Shown one piece after another: positions 31,326 through 41,726 of a stretch of 64,000 bases of DNA. This DNA is from Gambelia wislizenii (Eukaryota; Chordata; Lepidosauria; Squamata; Crotaphytidae): positions 823,501 to 887,500 of the forward strand of contig JAUMIR010000015.1 in the NCBI GenBank assembly GCA_030847615.1, written 5' to 3'. The translations under genes and the position numbers were made by a program. Every line of letters begins with the position of its first letter. Positions within the stretch are counted from its first letter, which is position 1. The notes beneath the pieces were generated by a model. That model saw nothing but the letters and a program-made list of their open reading frames with translations, was not told where the DNA came from and did no database searches.

Positions 31326-31885
31326 AAGTTTAATGTGCACAATCCTAAATACACGCTGGACGGACTATGTGACGAATGTTGCTGTCCTTGAGCAAGCAGG
31401 GATCACCAGCATTGAGGCCATGATATTGAGAACACAGCTGCGCTGGGCAGGGCACGTTTCCAGGATGGAGGACCATCGCCTCCCAAAAATACTACTCTAC
31501 GGTGAACTCGCCACGGGTCAGCGTAAGAGGGGCGCTCCAAAAAAGCGATACAAAGACTCCCTGAAACAACATCTCAGGCTCGGCCAAATTGACCATCAAC
31601 AGTGGTCCGCCCTGGCCTCACATCGGGAGGCATGGAGACGCACGATCCACAGTGCTGCAGCCTTATTTGAGAACTCACGCCGAACAAGTCTTGAAGAGAA
31701 ACGACAACGCAGAAAGAATCACAACCCGGAAACATCACCCAAGGAGACCTTCTGCTGTGCTTTCTGCAACCGGACTTGTTTATCTCGGATTGGCCTTTTT
31801 AGTCATCAGCGCGCTTGCAGAAAGCGCGGGATGAGTCCTTCCTGGATCTTCATTTGCAAAGACAAGCCAGAGAGTAGATGACAAA
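31326..31885 (+). mobile_element. Non-LTR retrotransposon family V, best-preserved C-terminus
   Basis: One open frame of 182 codons (31333-31881) covers ILNTRWTDYVTNVAVLEQAG, the WAGHVSRMEDHRLPKILLYG block, RKRGAPKKRYKDSLKQHLRL, HREAWRRTIHSAAALFENSR and the tail CAFCNRTCLSRIGLFSHQR. The tail has C-x2-C and a downstream H-x-x-x-C arrangement, probably a zinc-binding finger. No frameshift in the preserved part, so this is a young insertion. The polymerase core is absent, so it is not functional. Confidence 0.9.
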
Positions 31886-31904
31886 AAAATCCACAAAGAA
31901 TGCG

Positions 31905-32110
31905 AGTGGAATACCTTTTGTTCCGATGGGATCCTGCCAGGATTCGCCATATTGGAAAGGAGGGGGGCTAAAAACTCCAAATAGTTCGCAGTAACAGCAA
32001 TTGCTGTTTCTCACAATCTTTTTTAAAAATTATGCAAAAATGTGCAGAACCGCCTGTGTAAACAACCAATTCGAATAGGAGCACATTGAAGAAGTCAGAT
32101 GTGATTGGTT
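31905..32110. mobile_element. TIR repeat family C (fragment)
   Basis: 'ccttttgttccgatgggatcc', 'gccaggattcgccatattgg' and 'caattgctgtttctcac' match, in the opposite strand, 39840-39965. Confidence 0.5.
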
Positions 32111-32859
32111 GGACCTCAGTGGGGGCGGGCTTCCAAGGGACAAAGCAACCGCCGCTATTGGTTGTTTTAAGTGAACCATCGTTTGCACGTTCATTCAAAC
32201 AGAGGAAAAAAAAGTTTTTCTTAAGCGAAAAATCGCTCTTCCACTTCTGTCATTCAAGGGCAAAAAAAGGGGAGGTGAATGAATGGCAGGAGATTTTCAG
32301 CATGCAATCCACTGAATGCAAGAAATGCTTCAGGCATACAGAAAATAACATTTCTGCACAGAAAATAAAACCACATGCTTTTTTTTTTTTGTACAGAACA
32401 AGTCCTAGAAGTGCGAACAATCGTTGAACTTGGCACAGTTTCTGACAACTTTCTTACAGCAAAGAGAGAAACAATAGTAGACTTGTTCTTCCTTGCCTGC
32501 AAGAATGAAATTTACAAAGATTGCACCCCTAGCTTAAAGTCAGAAAAAGCATCAAAAACTTTTTTGGTTTTAAAAGCAGTGGAAGAATGAAACTGAGAAA
32601 TATTACAGAGTTTTGCATCCATCAGCGAATGCAATCATCTTGTCTGTTGTTCCTCAACTGATGCAATGATATCAGTTCCAGAGAAAAAGAGCTGAAATTT
32701 CCTGCTGGCCCTAAAAAAGATTTCTAAGTTCCTCTTTAGCCTCCCCATTTTTTGCTGACCACCCTTAAAAAGTCCTTTTTCGCATGACGTTCCCTGCCCC
32801 ACCCAGATCTTCTTTGACATGTTTTCCTGTTACCAAGAAAAAGAATTCATAGAAACCCC
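32111..32859. other. No gene seen
   Basis: Several short ORFs without domains. AT-rich; possibly old TIR-element interior in its first part. Confidence 0.35.
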
Positions 32860-33045
32860 CGAGTCCTACTAGAGTTGGAAGGGACCCCCTGAGGCCATCT
32901 AGTCCATGCCCCAGCCATACAGAAATACAGATCCCAAAAGCTCTCATCCAACCTCTTTTTAAAGCCCTCCAAAGAAAGAGTTCAGCAACCTCCAAGGCAG
33001 TTTTTTTCACTCTCAAACACCTCTTTACTATCAAGAAGTTGCTAT
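32860..33045 (-). mobile_element. CR1: CR1 LINE 3' terminus
   Basis: 'cctactagagttggaaggg', 'ggccatctagtccatgcccc' and 'ctcatccaacctctttttaaa': an old antisense CR1 end. Confidence 0.75.
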
Positions 33046-33283
33046 GTTCTTTTTTAAAATTTCATAATTCAAAAGGACAGTCTTAAGAAACAACTCCAAA
33101 TTTACAATAACAATGCTAGAATATTTGAAATAATTACTATATTCAATATACACTATAAAACAAATAAAGTTACTTATGACTTCCCAAAACTTTGGTACTA
33201 TTGGAGTAAATGCAATTCCATAAATCATTGCTAAACTAACTTCTGTTAACATCGGTCTTATCTAACTATTCTCTGCTGTTTTC

Positions 33284-33324
<41 letters not shown>

Positions 33325-33965
33325 TATATCCCGCCCCTCTGCAATGCAATCAGGGCGGCTTACATCATAAAAATCCCATAATTACAGTAATACCCTAAAC
33401 CACCAACCCCATTCTCTGATATATCATTAAAGTATATCTTGTTCTTTGTCAGCCCTTCTGCCTATCTATTTCTATTACAAATACTATCCCATTAATAACA
33501 GATTTTCTTTATCATAGCTTATTCCCCAATGCTTTAATACTGGTTTCCATTTTTCCCCAATGTTTTAATACTGATTTCTATTTTTCTAATGATCTTCTTT
33601 TTGGTAAATTGTAAATTTTAGTTGTCAGTACATCTAATTTTAACATTTCTTGTGATTTTGTAATCCATTCATATATCATGGGTGCATTAGGTGTTTTTCA
33701 TTTCTGGGCTACTGTTATTATTGCTGCAGAAATTAAATATAAAATCATTCTCCAATTTTTTGTCTCTTCTTTTTTATATACATCAGTCATGTTCAGTAAA
33801 AATAACTCAGGTTTAGCTTCAAATTGAATTTGTAACATATCTTCTATGATCTTGTGTATCTTTCCCCAAAATTTTTTTAATCACTTTACAGCTCCACCAC
33901 ATATGTAGCAGGGAGCCAATGTTTTTCTGACATTTCCAGCAATTGTTACTAATGAAGTTATTCGT
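33046..33965 (-). mobile_element. L1 LINE, ORF2 C-terminus and 3' region
   Basis: The - strand from about 33950 to 33700 encodes, with one frameshift in an A run, NCWKCQKNIGSLLHMWWSCK, then KIHKIIEDMLQIQFEAKPEL and KEETKNWRMILYLISAAIIT. C-x2-C...HMWW-x-C is the conserved cysteine/histidine motif at the end of L1 ORF2. The remainder to 33046 is AT-rich 3' sequence interrupted by a SINE-type tail (33285-33400). Decayed and truncated. Confidence 0.78.
33285..33400 (-). mobile_element. LINE/SINE 3' tail with (AAT)n
   Basis: About 11 AAT units, then 'ctttatatcccgcccctctg' and 'aatcagggcggcttaca', the module described at 1519. Confidence 0.7.
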
Positions 33966-34065
33966 TTTGTTGAAGTTGCTGTGTTCTTAGGTTGAGATGG
34001 AATCTATTTTCTTGTACTGTAATTTGAATCGGTTGCAATCATTGATAGCATAAGACTAGATTATG

Positions 34066-34875
34066 GGGTTGTCTAGATGGTGAAAAAACCCTCATAAAAT
34101 TGTATTATGTATTATTGTATATTGTACAAATCTGGTGCTTTCTGCAACCGGACTTGTCTATCTCGGATTGGCCTTTTTAGTCATCAGTGCGCTTGCAGAA
34201 AATGCAGGATGAGTCCTTCCCGTATCTTCGTTTGCGAAGGAAAGCCAGAGAGACAAATCTGGTGATCTTGTGACGCAGTTGGGAACACGATTTTTTGGCG
34301 CATTCCCCTGTGTCCAATAAGATTTGCTTTACCAGGGCCCCATTGACATGCGGTGGGAAAAAACCTGGAGTATCTCATAGTAATGGTATTTCGCAGCAGC
34401 GGTGACATGTCTTAACTGTGTTTTTGGCCTTAGAAGCCCCCATAAGTTTCTCATTCAAGATGGCGGCCGCAAGTAATTTATTCACATTAATTCTTCACCA
34501 CCAAGTCATCAAAGGTGTGCTGGAGTGATATATCAATTTTCTGATTTAACAGGAATGCAAAAAAAAAAAAAAAACCCACCTCACCCTGTTTTATCGCCTT
34601 AGCAATCACTCACTAAGGCGAAAATCCAACATGGCGGCAGCAGGCGCTTGCCCTGTTAGCAAGCCCCACCCCTGCTCTCACCCGGGCAATCAGCTTTGCG
34701 CTTCCCTTTGAATCTCTTGTCCTTCGCTTGTCCCAACGAGCAGGATTGCGCACTGCCGCTCCCACGCTGTTTTTAAAATACTATGGGAAAAGCCACGAAG
34801 TTGCCGTTTTGGGGGACCCACCTTCCAAATAGTGTGGATTGGTTCGGGATCCCATTTAGACAGGTAGGATTCCTG
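34066..34875. mobile_element. TIR repeat family C, interrupted
   Basis: Left end 'ggggttgtctagatggtgaaa'; right part 'gggatcccatttagacagg'. Inner blocks 'atggtatttcgcagcagcgg' and 'tgtttttggccttagaagcc' are the reverse complement of 60485-60540. 'aaaatccaacatggcggc' is also shared with 56305 and 60285. Contains a family V LINE tail at 34137-34258. No transposase frame. Confidence 0.55.
34137..34258 (+). mobile_element. Family V LINE 3' end
   Basis: 'tgctttctgcaaccggac', 'ctcggattggcctttttagtc', 'gaggaaagccagagaga'-type end. Only the last 120 bp, inserted in a family C element. Confidence 0.75.
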
Positions 34876-35099
34876 GGGATTCCATGAAGACCCCAAATCA
34901 AAGGGACACCGGACATCCAAAGAAAGACAGGACCCAGCAACATCAATCCACTAGATTAATGAGACAGGAAAAGGTCCCGACACTTCACTACCAAAAGCAT
35001 CCCCGTCCCCCCTCCTCCATTTTCGTGGCCTCTGGCAATGTGTTTTTGGTGTGCAGTCCAAAGTGTGGAAGGGATCTAGAACAGCCGGTGGCCACCTTG

Positions 35100-36058
35100 G
35101 TGCGCCAATGCTATTCAACATCTTTATCCATGACTTGGATGAGGGGATAGAGAGTATGCTGATCAAGTTTGCAGATGGCACCAAATTAGGAGGGGTAGCT
35201 AATACCCTAGAGGACAGGGTCAGAATCCAAAATGACCCCTTAACAGATTAGAAAGCTGGCCCAATATTAACAAAATGAATTTCAGCAGGGAGAAATGTAG
35301 GATACTACAACTGGGCAGTAAAAATGAAAAACACAGATATAGGATGGGTGACACCTGGCTTGAGGGCAGTACATGCGAAAAGGATCTAGGAGTCTTAGTG
35401 GACCACAAGCTGAACATGAGACAGCAGTCTGATGCAGCAGCTAAAAAAGCCAATGCGATTCTAGGCTGCATTAATAGGAGTATAGTGTCTAGATGGAGGG
35501 AAGTAATAGTGCCACTCTATTCTGCTTTAGCCATACCTCACCTGGAAGACTGTGTCCAGTTCTGGGCACCACAATTCAGGAAGGACATTAAGAAGCTGGA
35601 ACGTGTCCAGGGGAGGGCGACCAAAATGGTGGGAGGTCTGGAAGCCATGATGCCCTACGAGGAGCAATTTAGTGAGCTGGGTATGTTTAGCCTGGGGAAG
35701 AGAAGGTCGAGAGGGGACATGAGAGCCATGTTTAAATATTTGAAGGGATGTCATATTGAAGATGGAGCAAGCTTGTTTTCTGTTGCTCCAGAGACTAGGA
35801 CATGGAGCAATGGGTTCAAATTGCAGGAAAAGAGATTCCACCTAAACATGAGGAAAAGCTTCCTGATGGTAAGAGCTATTTTGAAGTGGAACACATTGCC
35901 TGGGAGTGTGGTGGAATCTCCTTCTTTGGAGGTCTTTAAACAGAGGCTGGATGGCCATCTGTCATTGGGAATGATTTGATTGTGTATTCCTGTCTAGCAA
36001 AATGGGGTTAGACTAGATGGCCCTTGTGGTCTCTTCCAACTCTAGGATTCTATGATTC
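35100..36058 (+). mobile_element. CR1: CR1 LINE, near full C-terminal half
   Basis: Starts within the RT domain: FNIFIHDLDEGIESMLIKFA, where the catalytic FADD has become FADG. After a frameshift near 35240, a 234-codon frame (35275-35979) continues with [40 protein letters not shown] and [12 protein letters not shown]. The 3' UTR ends 'tctaggattctatgattcag'. It lies just 330 bp upstream of the SLAM signal-peptide exon. Confidence 0.94.
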
Positions 36059-36388
36059 AGGTGTCATTCAGCCCCCCTTTTCACACCTTGCCAAAGCTTC
36101 CCTTCCCATTTTTGGAGCATCTCTCCCTTTTTTGGGGAGAGGGTGCCTCTAACATGGCTCCAGCTGGGGCTGGGTTTAAGCACCAGGGAGGACTTCCAGC
36201 TGCTCTCCATGGGCCACAAGAGCCATAGGATGGGCTGGGCTGGCCGGCCCCAGGGCTACAAGAAGGCACCAAGGGGGAAGTTCCTCCTCCTCCTCGGTCA
36301 GAGAGAGCCTCCCTTCTCCCTCAGTCTGCCCCAGATCTCTAGCCAAGACCAGCCTCCCTGGGTCCAGTTGCTCTGCTCAGTGGCCGAC

Positions 36389-36446
36389 ATGGAGTCGCCG
36401 GGTCCTCACGCCTTCTTCCTCCTCTTCTTCCTCATCCACACTGCAA
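36389..36446 (+). CDS. SLAM-family receptor, exon 1 (signal peptide)
   Basis: The ATG at 36389 opens MESPGPHAFFLLFFLIHTA, a classic secretion signal with a hydrophobic FFLLFFLI core. The exon ends in phase 1 at a consensus donor (a|gtaagc, GT at 36447). An in-frame ATG lies upstream at 36143, but it would bury the signal under 82 extra residues, so 36389 is preferred. The phase matches the acceptor of exon 2 at 41727, giving Arg at the junction. Only the combination with exons 2 and 3 makes this a confident gene; on its own the exon would be weak. Same strand as KCNJ10, 20 kb downstream. Confidence 0.72.
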
Positions 36447-36606
36447 GTAAGCAAAAAATAAGATCTCCTCCATTAAAGACCTCTCAGCTTTTGCTCTTCT
36501 TGGAAAACTTAAGAGATTGGTAGAAGAGCCAGTGCTAACAGTCCAGAAGTGGGGTGCCTTGGAAGTGGGGTTACACTCCCCATGTATTTGTCTGTGTGTA
36601 TATATA

Positions 36607-36936
36607 CAGGTTGCATCTCCCTTATCCAAAATGCTGGGGACCAAGGGTATTTTGGACTTTGGAATATTTCAGGTTTTGGAATACTTGCATACGCATAAGG
36701 AGATACCTTAGAGAGGGGACCCAAATCTAAACATGACATTTGTTTATGTTTCATAGACATAACCTGAAGGTCATTTCATACACAATATTTTTTAATAATA
36801 TTGTACATGAAACAAAGTTTGTGTACCTTGAACCATCAGAAAGCAAACATATCACTCTCTCAGCTACCCATGTGGACAATTTTGGATTTTGGAATATTTT
36901 GGATTTTGGAATTTCAGATAAGGGAGACTCAACCTG
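36607..36936. mobile_element. Tigger-like element (family T3, 330 bp)
   Basis: Starts CAGGTTGCATCTCCCTTATC and ends in its mirror (gataagggagactcaacctg), preceded by TA. Inner words: 'ttggactttggaatatttc', 'cataacctgaaggtcatttc' and 'atgaaacaaagtttgtgtac'. It strongly recalls a mammalian Tigger consensus from memory. Lies in intron 1 of the SLAM gene. Second copy at 40487-40827. Confidence 0.78.
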
Positions 36937-36945
36937 TGTGCATAT

Positions 36946-36961
36946 GTGTGTGTGTGTGTGT
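36946..36961. repeat. (GT)n microsatellite
   Basis: Eight GT units beside the T3 element. Confidence 0.75.
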
Positions 36962-37450
36962 ATTAGATTGAACACCTTTGTCTACTTCTTGTTCTTTTAC
37001 TTGTAAAGCACTATGTATATTGATGGGGCTATAAAAATATGTGATGATGATGATGATTCTACAATTCTATGATTCTATGATAGAATAGATAGGGGTAAAG
37101 ACTTCCACTAGAATTAGCTTTCATAGAAAGTCACAGGGAAAGACTGTATTGAGAACAAATAACTGGAAAGTAAAATGTGCCAACGGATCAATAACTGCAA
37201 AAAGTGCTTTGCTAAGATCTCTGAGTCAGATCACTGGGATGAAATTAAAATGGAGGGAGGTGGATCTATTGCCTGTTTCCTATCATACCTAAATTAGGGT
37301 TGCTCTGCTTCCTATCACACCTAAACCTTTCCAAGATTACAGGTGCTAGTTTGCACTAAAATCTTATCTCACACACTGCCAAGACATTACCCTTGATCCT
37401 TTTGGCACAAAGGCACAGACAGATCCCCCCCTGTAATATACATGAAATAA
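36962..37450. other. Intron 1 sequence, nothing recognised
   Basis: A short GAT run and a CR1-like 'attctacaattctatgattc' scrap lie near 37045-37080. No exon is supported. Confidence 0.4.
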
Positions 37451-37658
37451 CAGGTTGACCCCTGTATCCACAGGGGATACTTCCAAGAACCCCCGTGGAT
37501 ACCTGAAACCATGGATAATAGGGAACCCCACTATTTTCAAGGAGACAAATGACAGAGGTTGACCATAGAATCACATTGGAGGACCTAGAAATGTCTAGAG
37601 AGAACATATTTGGGGGTGTGTGTGGATAAGTGAAGCCGTGGATACAGGGGTCGACTTG
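37451..37658. mobile_element. Tigger-like palindromic element (family T2, 208 bp)
   Basis: Starts CAGGTTGACCCCTGTATCC and ends GGATACAGGGGTCGACTTG, mirrored. Contains 'tacctgaaaccatggataat' and 'gaccatagaatcacattgg', the single-copy precursor of one arm of the 84-bp satellite unit. Confidence 0.8.
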
Positions 37659-37665
37659 TATAAAT

Positions 37666-37871
37666 GAAAACAGTTCTATATTTTAAAAGACCTTTTTGCC
37701 CCCCTTGGGGTGGGGTGCAGCTTTTTGATCAGTTAGACCGGATGAAAGCAAGCAGGAAGAAGTTACGGATCTCGCTATCCGATCTCTCTGGTCTAACCAA
37801 CCATTTCGAAAGCCTTCCCCACACACCTCTCCAGGGGAGAAAAAGGTCTTTTTGCATACAGAACTGTTTTC
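37666..37871. mobile_element. Fold-back element (206 bp)
   Basis: Left end GAAAACAGTTCTATAT mirrors right end (ATACAGAACTGTTTTC); the arms continue with 'aaagacctttttgcccccc' and 'ggggagaaaaaggtcttt'. Flanked by 'ataaat' and 'atttat'. No ORF. Confidence 0.7.
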
Positions 37872-37990
37872 ATTTATATTTCATATATATTTGAAGGCAG
37901 TCTGAAGGTAGGAAAAAAGCAAGAAAGATGCTGAAGATTAGTGAAATAAGTGCTTTCTTAAACTGTAAGTCTGTTTTCATAGAATCATAG

Positions 37991-38601
37991 GGCCCAGCTA
38001 CACGGTAAAAAAATACGAACGCCGTTCGGAAGATTGCTCTTCCATACACATGGCCGTTCGGATTCATACATGTCATTCAGAAGGGGGGCTAACGAATCCC
38101 CCATAAACTACGTGGATTCAGCGTTCGGAAGGAGTAGCGGATTGCGGCATAAAATCCGTATAGCAGTTTGGATGGCTGGTGGTCTGTACGCCCCGTTTGC
38201 ACACATATGAACAGGCAGTGTAATCTGATTGGCTGGCCGAGTAGAGGGGGCCGGGCTAGCAAGGAGGGGAATTGGGAGCGGCCGCCATGTTGGATTCCCG
38301 GCTAAGCAAGAGTCCAGTAAGTCCGTGAATTTAATATATATATTTATTTTTATTTCATGTTGTAAATAGGGAAAACCGAATGCCCGCAAAGCAGGCACCT
38401 TTTTAAATAATAAAAAAAAGTGGCAGGAGATTTAAAACCGCCGCATGGATCGCTCGCTCCAGTCAGCTGGGGAAGGGGGGTCATACGGAGTTTAGGGGGG
38501 GTAAAAAATTGTGTAGGCGGATCGTATGCATACGAACAACTGCCTATTCGTATTTTTTTACCCCCCAAATGGATTTTTTTTTAATCGTATAGATGGACCC
38601 T
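37991..38601. mobile_element. TIR element (about 610 bp) inserted in a CR1 tail
   Basis: Left end 'gggcccagctacacggtaaa' mirrors right end 'ttaatcgtatagatggaccc'. Flanks aatcatag (left) and gatcgtag (right) are both parts of the same CR1 tail, which fits an 8-bp target duplication and hence a hAT-like insertion, allowing for two substitutions. No transposase. Confidence 0.6.
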
Positions 38602-38602
38602 A

Positions 38603-38740
38603 TAGGATCGTAGAGTTGGAAGAGACCCCTGGGGCCATCTAGTCCAACCCCGTTTTGCCATGCCGGGAGAAACCATCAAAGCCCTCCTGATAGCTGGCCA
38701 TCCAGCCTCTGTTGAAAAACCTCCAAAGAAGGAGACTCTC
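38603..38740 (-). mobile_element. CR1: CR1 LINE 3' terminus
   Basis: 'gatcgtagagttggaagagacc', 'gggccatctagtccaacccc' and 'ggccatccagcctctg'. It was split from its tail (37979-37990) by the TIR element. Confidence 0.83.
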
Positions 38741-38752
38741 TTTTGCACTTAT

Positions 38753-38961
38753 ACAGTCAACCCTCCATATCCACAGATTCTGTATCCATGGCTTCAATCA
38801 TCCATGGTTTCAAAATATTCCCCCCCCCCAAATTAAAACAATCCCCAAAGGCAAACCTTGCTGTTTGCCATTTTATATAAGGGCCACCATTTTACTATGC
38901 CATTGTATATCATGGGACTTGAGCATCTCTGGATTTTGGTATCCATGGGGGATCCTGGAAC
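38753..38961. mobile_element. Tigger-like MITE (family T1), right end lost
   Basis: 'cagtcaaccctccatatcc', 'ttgctgtttgccattttata' and 'tatccatgggggatcctgg'. The final TIR is missing. Confidence 0.72.
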
Positions 38962-39404
38962 TCACTGCCACAAGATGGGGGGGAATGCTGCTAGTAACTT
39001 GGATGGTTTTCAAGAAGGGGTTGCCTGATCCCCCAGCACTTTGAACAGTTTTGCCAGACCTGGAGCAAAAAGTCCTGAAACTGGAGTCTTTGCTTGACAC
39101 CACTAAGAGGAAACGGTTTGGACGGAGGTTGCAAAAGTAAAATAGGGGAACCACAGTCACCAGCTCCTCCAGTTGCTCAATCGGTCTTGTGCTGGTTCTT
39201 TCCAGAGTTCCTCAAGAAATGTTGCAGGAAGCAAAACTCAGCTGTGTGGATGAACCAGAGGACGCAGCCTGCGTAGAAAGTCGGGTGGGCCATGACTATC
39301 AGTTCTTCAGGATCAGATTTGTGTCCACTTCAAGGGATGGGGTGTTGTCAGATTTCTAGAAATCTGTTCGGACTCTGGAGAGTCACAGTGGTACAAAAAT
39401 GGCT
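38962..39404. other. Intron 1 sequence, nothing recognised
   Basis: No exon, repeat or ORF that I can support. Confidence 0.35.
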
Positions 39405-40010
39405 GCTAGGGCTCAGTTAGACAGGAGAATTAATTGCAAAAAGTAGCACATTAACTCAATATTGCAGCAGTGTTCGTTTGTCCCCATGATGCATTTGCAA
39501 GGTCACTGGCATGGGAAGCTATCCGAGTTTGAAGTTCACATGGAGCATGCCTGCGAAATAAGATGGTGGCCGCGAGTGAATTGCCTGCATGATTATTCCC
39601 AAAAGGTCCCTCCATTCACCCCCCCTTTTTTGCCTTGTTAAATGAGATCCATGGAAGAGTGAACTTATGCTTAAAAAACTGGGGTTTTTTTTCTCGATTG
39701 CTCCAACCAAAATAGCGCACAATCGCTTCTATGAAAAACAACAATGGCGGTTTCGGCCACTGTGCAGGTCTAACCAATCATATGTTGACTTCTGGGATAT
39801 GTCCAAATTAAAATTGGTTGTTCAAATGTACATTTTTGCATATTTTAAAAAAGGTCGTGAGAAACAGCAAACGCTGTTATCATGAAATAGTTGTAGTTTT
39901 CAGCCCCTCTCCTCCCGAATATGGTGAATCCTGGCGGGAGCTCATCCGGACAAAAGGTATTCTGCCCGCATTCCTTGAGGATTTTTTTCACCGTCTAGAC
40001 AACACCCTGC
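39405..40010. mobile_element. TIR repeat family C
   Basis: Right end 'tttttcaccgtctagacaac' mirrors the 'ttgtctagatggtgaaaaa' end at 34068. 'aacaaaaggtattctgcccg'-like and 'gaatatggtgaatcctggcg' blocks are shared, inverted, with 31905-31985. Left end less clear ('gttagacaggagaattaat'). Confidence 0.55.
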
Positions 40011-40486
40011 CAGACTCACTGTACAGTGGGACCACCGGGGTTCGGTTCTGGGACCCCCCTCTGATGCCAAAAAATGCAGATGGCGAAGCACCATATTCGT
40101 CAATGGCAGCAATGTGAATGCGTGCGCTTCAGCTTGTCCGCATTCATGTCGCCGCCATTGAATAATATGGAGGCATGGTGATCTGTGGACAGTCCAATTT
40201 GCAGATTGGGAGCCTGCCAATACGGAGGGCCCACATTAGTTGTCCACCCCTACATTATAGAACAAGACGTCTGGTAAATGTTATGTTTTGGACTTCAGCT
40301 CCCAGAATCCCCCAGCTAGCCAATGAGTTGTACCCCCAATACCATAAATCTCATTTTATGCATTGCACTTAAAAAATCTATAGCCAAGAGGGGGAGGTAC
40401 ATTGTCTCTCTTTGAAGCCTTTAGGAGCAGAGACTCGTCTTTTAAAGTTTTTGCAACCTTGATGTAACATTTAGTAGAAAAGAATA

Positions 40487-40827
40487 CAAGTTGAATCTTC
40501 CTTACCCAAAATGCTTGGGATCAGAGGTATTTCGGATTTTGGAATATTTTGGATTTTGGAACACTTGCATGTACATAAGGAGATATTTCAGAGATGGGAT
40601 CCCAAATCTAAACACAAAATTCATTTAAGTGTCATGTACACCTTATACACATAGCCTGAAGGTCATTTCATACACAATATTTTTAATAATTTTGTGCATG
40701 AAACAAAGTTTGTGCACCTTGAACCATCAGAAAGCAAATGCATCACTATCTCAACCACTCATGTGGACAATGTTGGATTCTGGAATATTTTGGATTTTGG
40801 AATTCTGGATAAGGGAGACTCAACCTG
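40487..40827. mobile_element. Tigger-like element (family T3, 341 bp)
   Basis: Second T3 copy, flanked by TA on both sides; ends CAAGTTGAATCTTCCTTACC and GGATAAGGGAGACTCAACCTG. Intron 1 of the SLAM gene. Confidence 0.8.
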
Positions 40828-41079
40828 TATCAGTTTTTCAAAACCCAAAGTGGGTTTCTCGCCACTTCGAGGGAATTTTGTATTTAAGTAGCAGTTTCCA
40901 AACTTTGGCCCAAAGAACCTGGAGGATCAATCATTGTTTTTAGGATAAGTCTGTCTGGTTCCCGGACAGTCCCAGGGATGGGAAAATGCCCCCCGGGCCC
41001 AGTGTATTGGTCACAACCAATATTATTATTATTATTTGTAGTAGTAGTAGTAACCGCTAAGCACCAGTGTAGTTTGAGC

Positions 41080-41652
41080 AAAACATCTGGTGAGGTTATA
41101 TTTTGGACTGCAGCTGCCAGAATCCCCCAGCCAGATTCTGGGAGTTGCAGCCCAAAACCCGTAATTTTCCCAGAGCTTGAAATCACACAGCTGAGTTCTC
41201 CAGGGTGAATAAAGGTGGGTTCAGTCCCAGCAGATCTGAAAACATAAGCATGTTTGTAACAGTAGTTCATGATTGCAGAGCAAGACATCTGGTAAAGGTT
41301 ATGTTTTGGACTGAAGTTCCCATAATCCCCCAGCCATCTTAGGTGGCTGGGGGATTCTGGGTGTTGCAGTCCAAAACCCGTAATTTTCCCAGAGCTTGAA
41401 ATCACACAGCTGAGTTCTCCAGGGTGAATAAAGGTGGGTTCAGTCCCAGCAGATCTGAAAACATAAGCATGTTTGTAAAGGTAGTTCATGATTACAGAGC
41501 AAGCCGTCTGGTAAAGGTTATGCAGTTCCCATAATCCCCCAGCCAGCTTAGGTGGCTGGGGGATTCTGGGAGTTGCAGTCCAAACCCCATAATTTTCCCA
41601 GAGCTTGAAATCACACAGGTGGGTTTTCCAGGGTGGAAAAAGGTGGGTTCAT
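41080..41652. repeat. About 210-219-bp tandem triplication beside SLAM exon 2
   Basis: Anchor 'taattttcccagagcttgaaa' at 41162, 41381 and 41590. Units also share 'catctggtaaaggttatg', 'cccccagccagattctggg'-type palindromes and 'ccagggtgaataaaggtggg'. The last unit ends about 75 bp before the exon 2 acceptor. The palindromic part is related to the small MITEs at 12590 and 24898. Confidence 0.85.
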
Positions 41653-41726
41653 TAACACAAGCTTCCCCACCCCAAATTTCTTCTCCTGTCCTCCCTTTAT
41701 CACTTTCCTCTGCTTGGCTTCCACAG

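Noticed and set aside
36143..36388. Upstream in-frame ATG for the SLAM gene
   Set aside because: It would add 82 residues without a signal peptide in front of a perfect signal sequence; the ATG at 36389 fits better.
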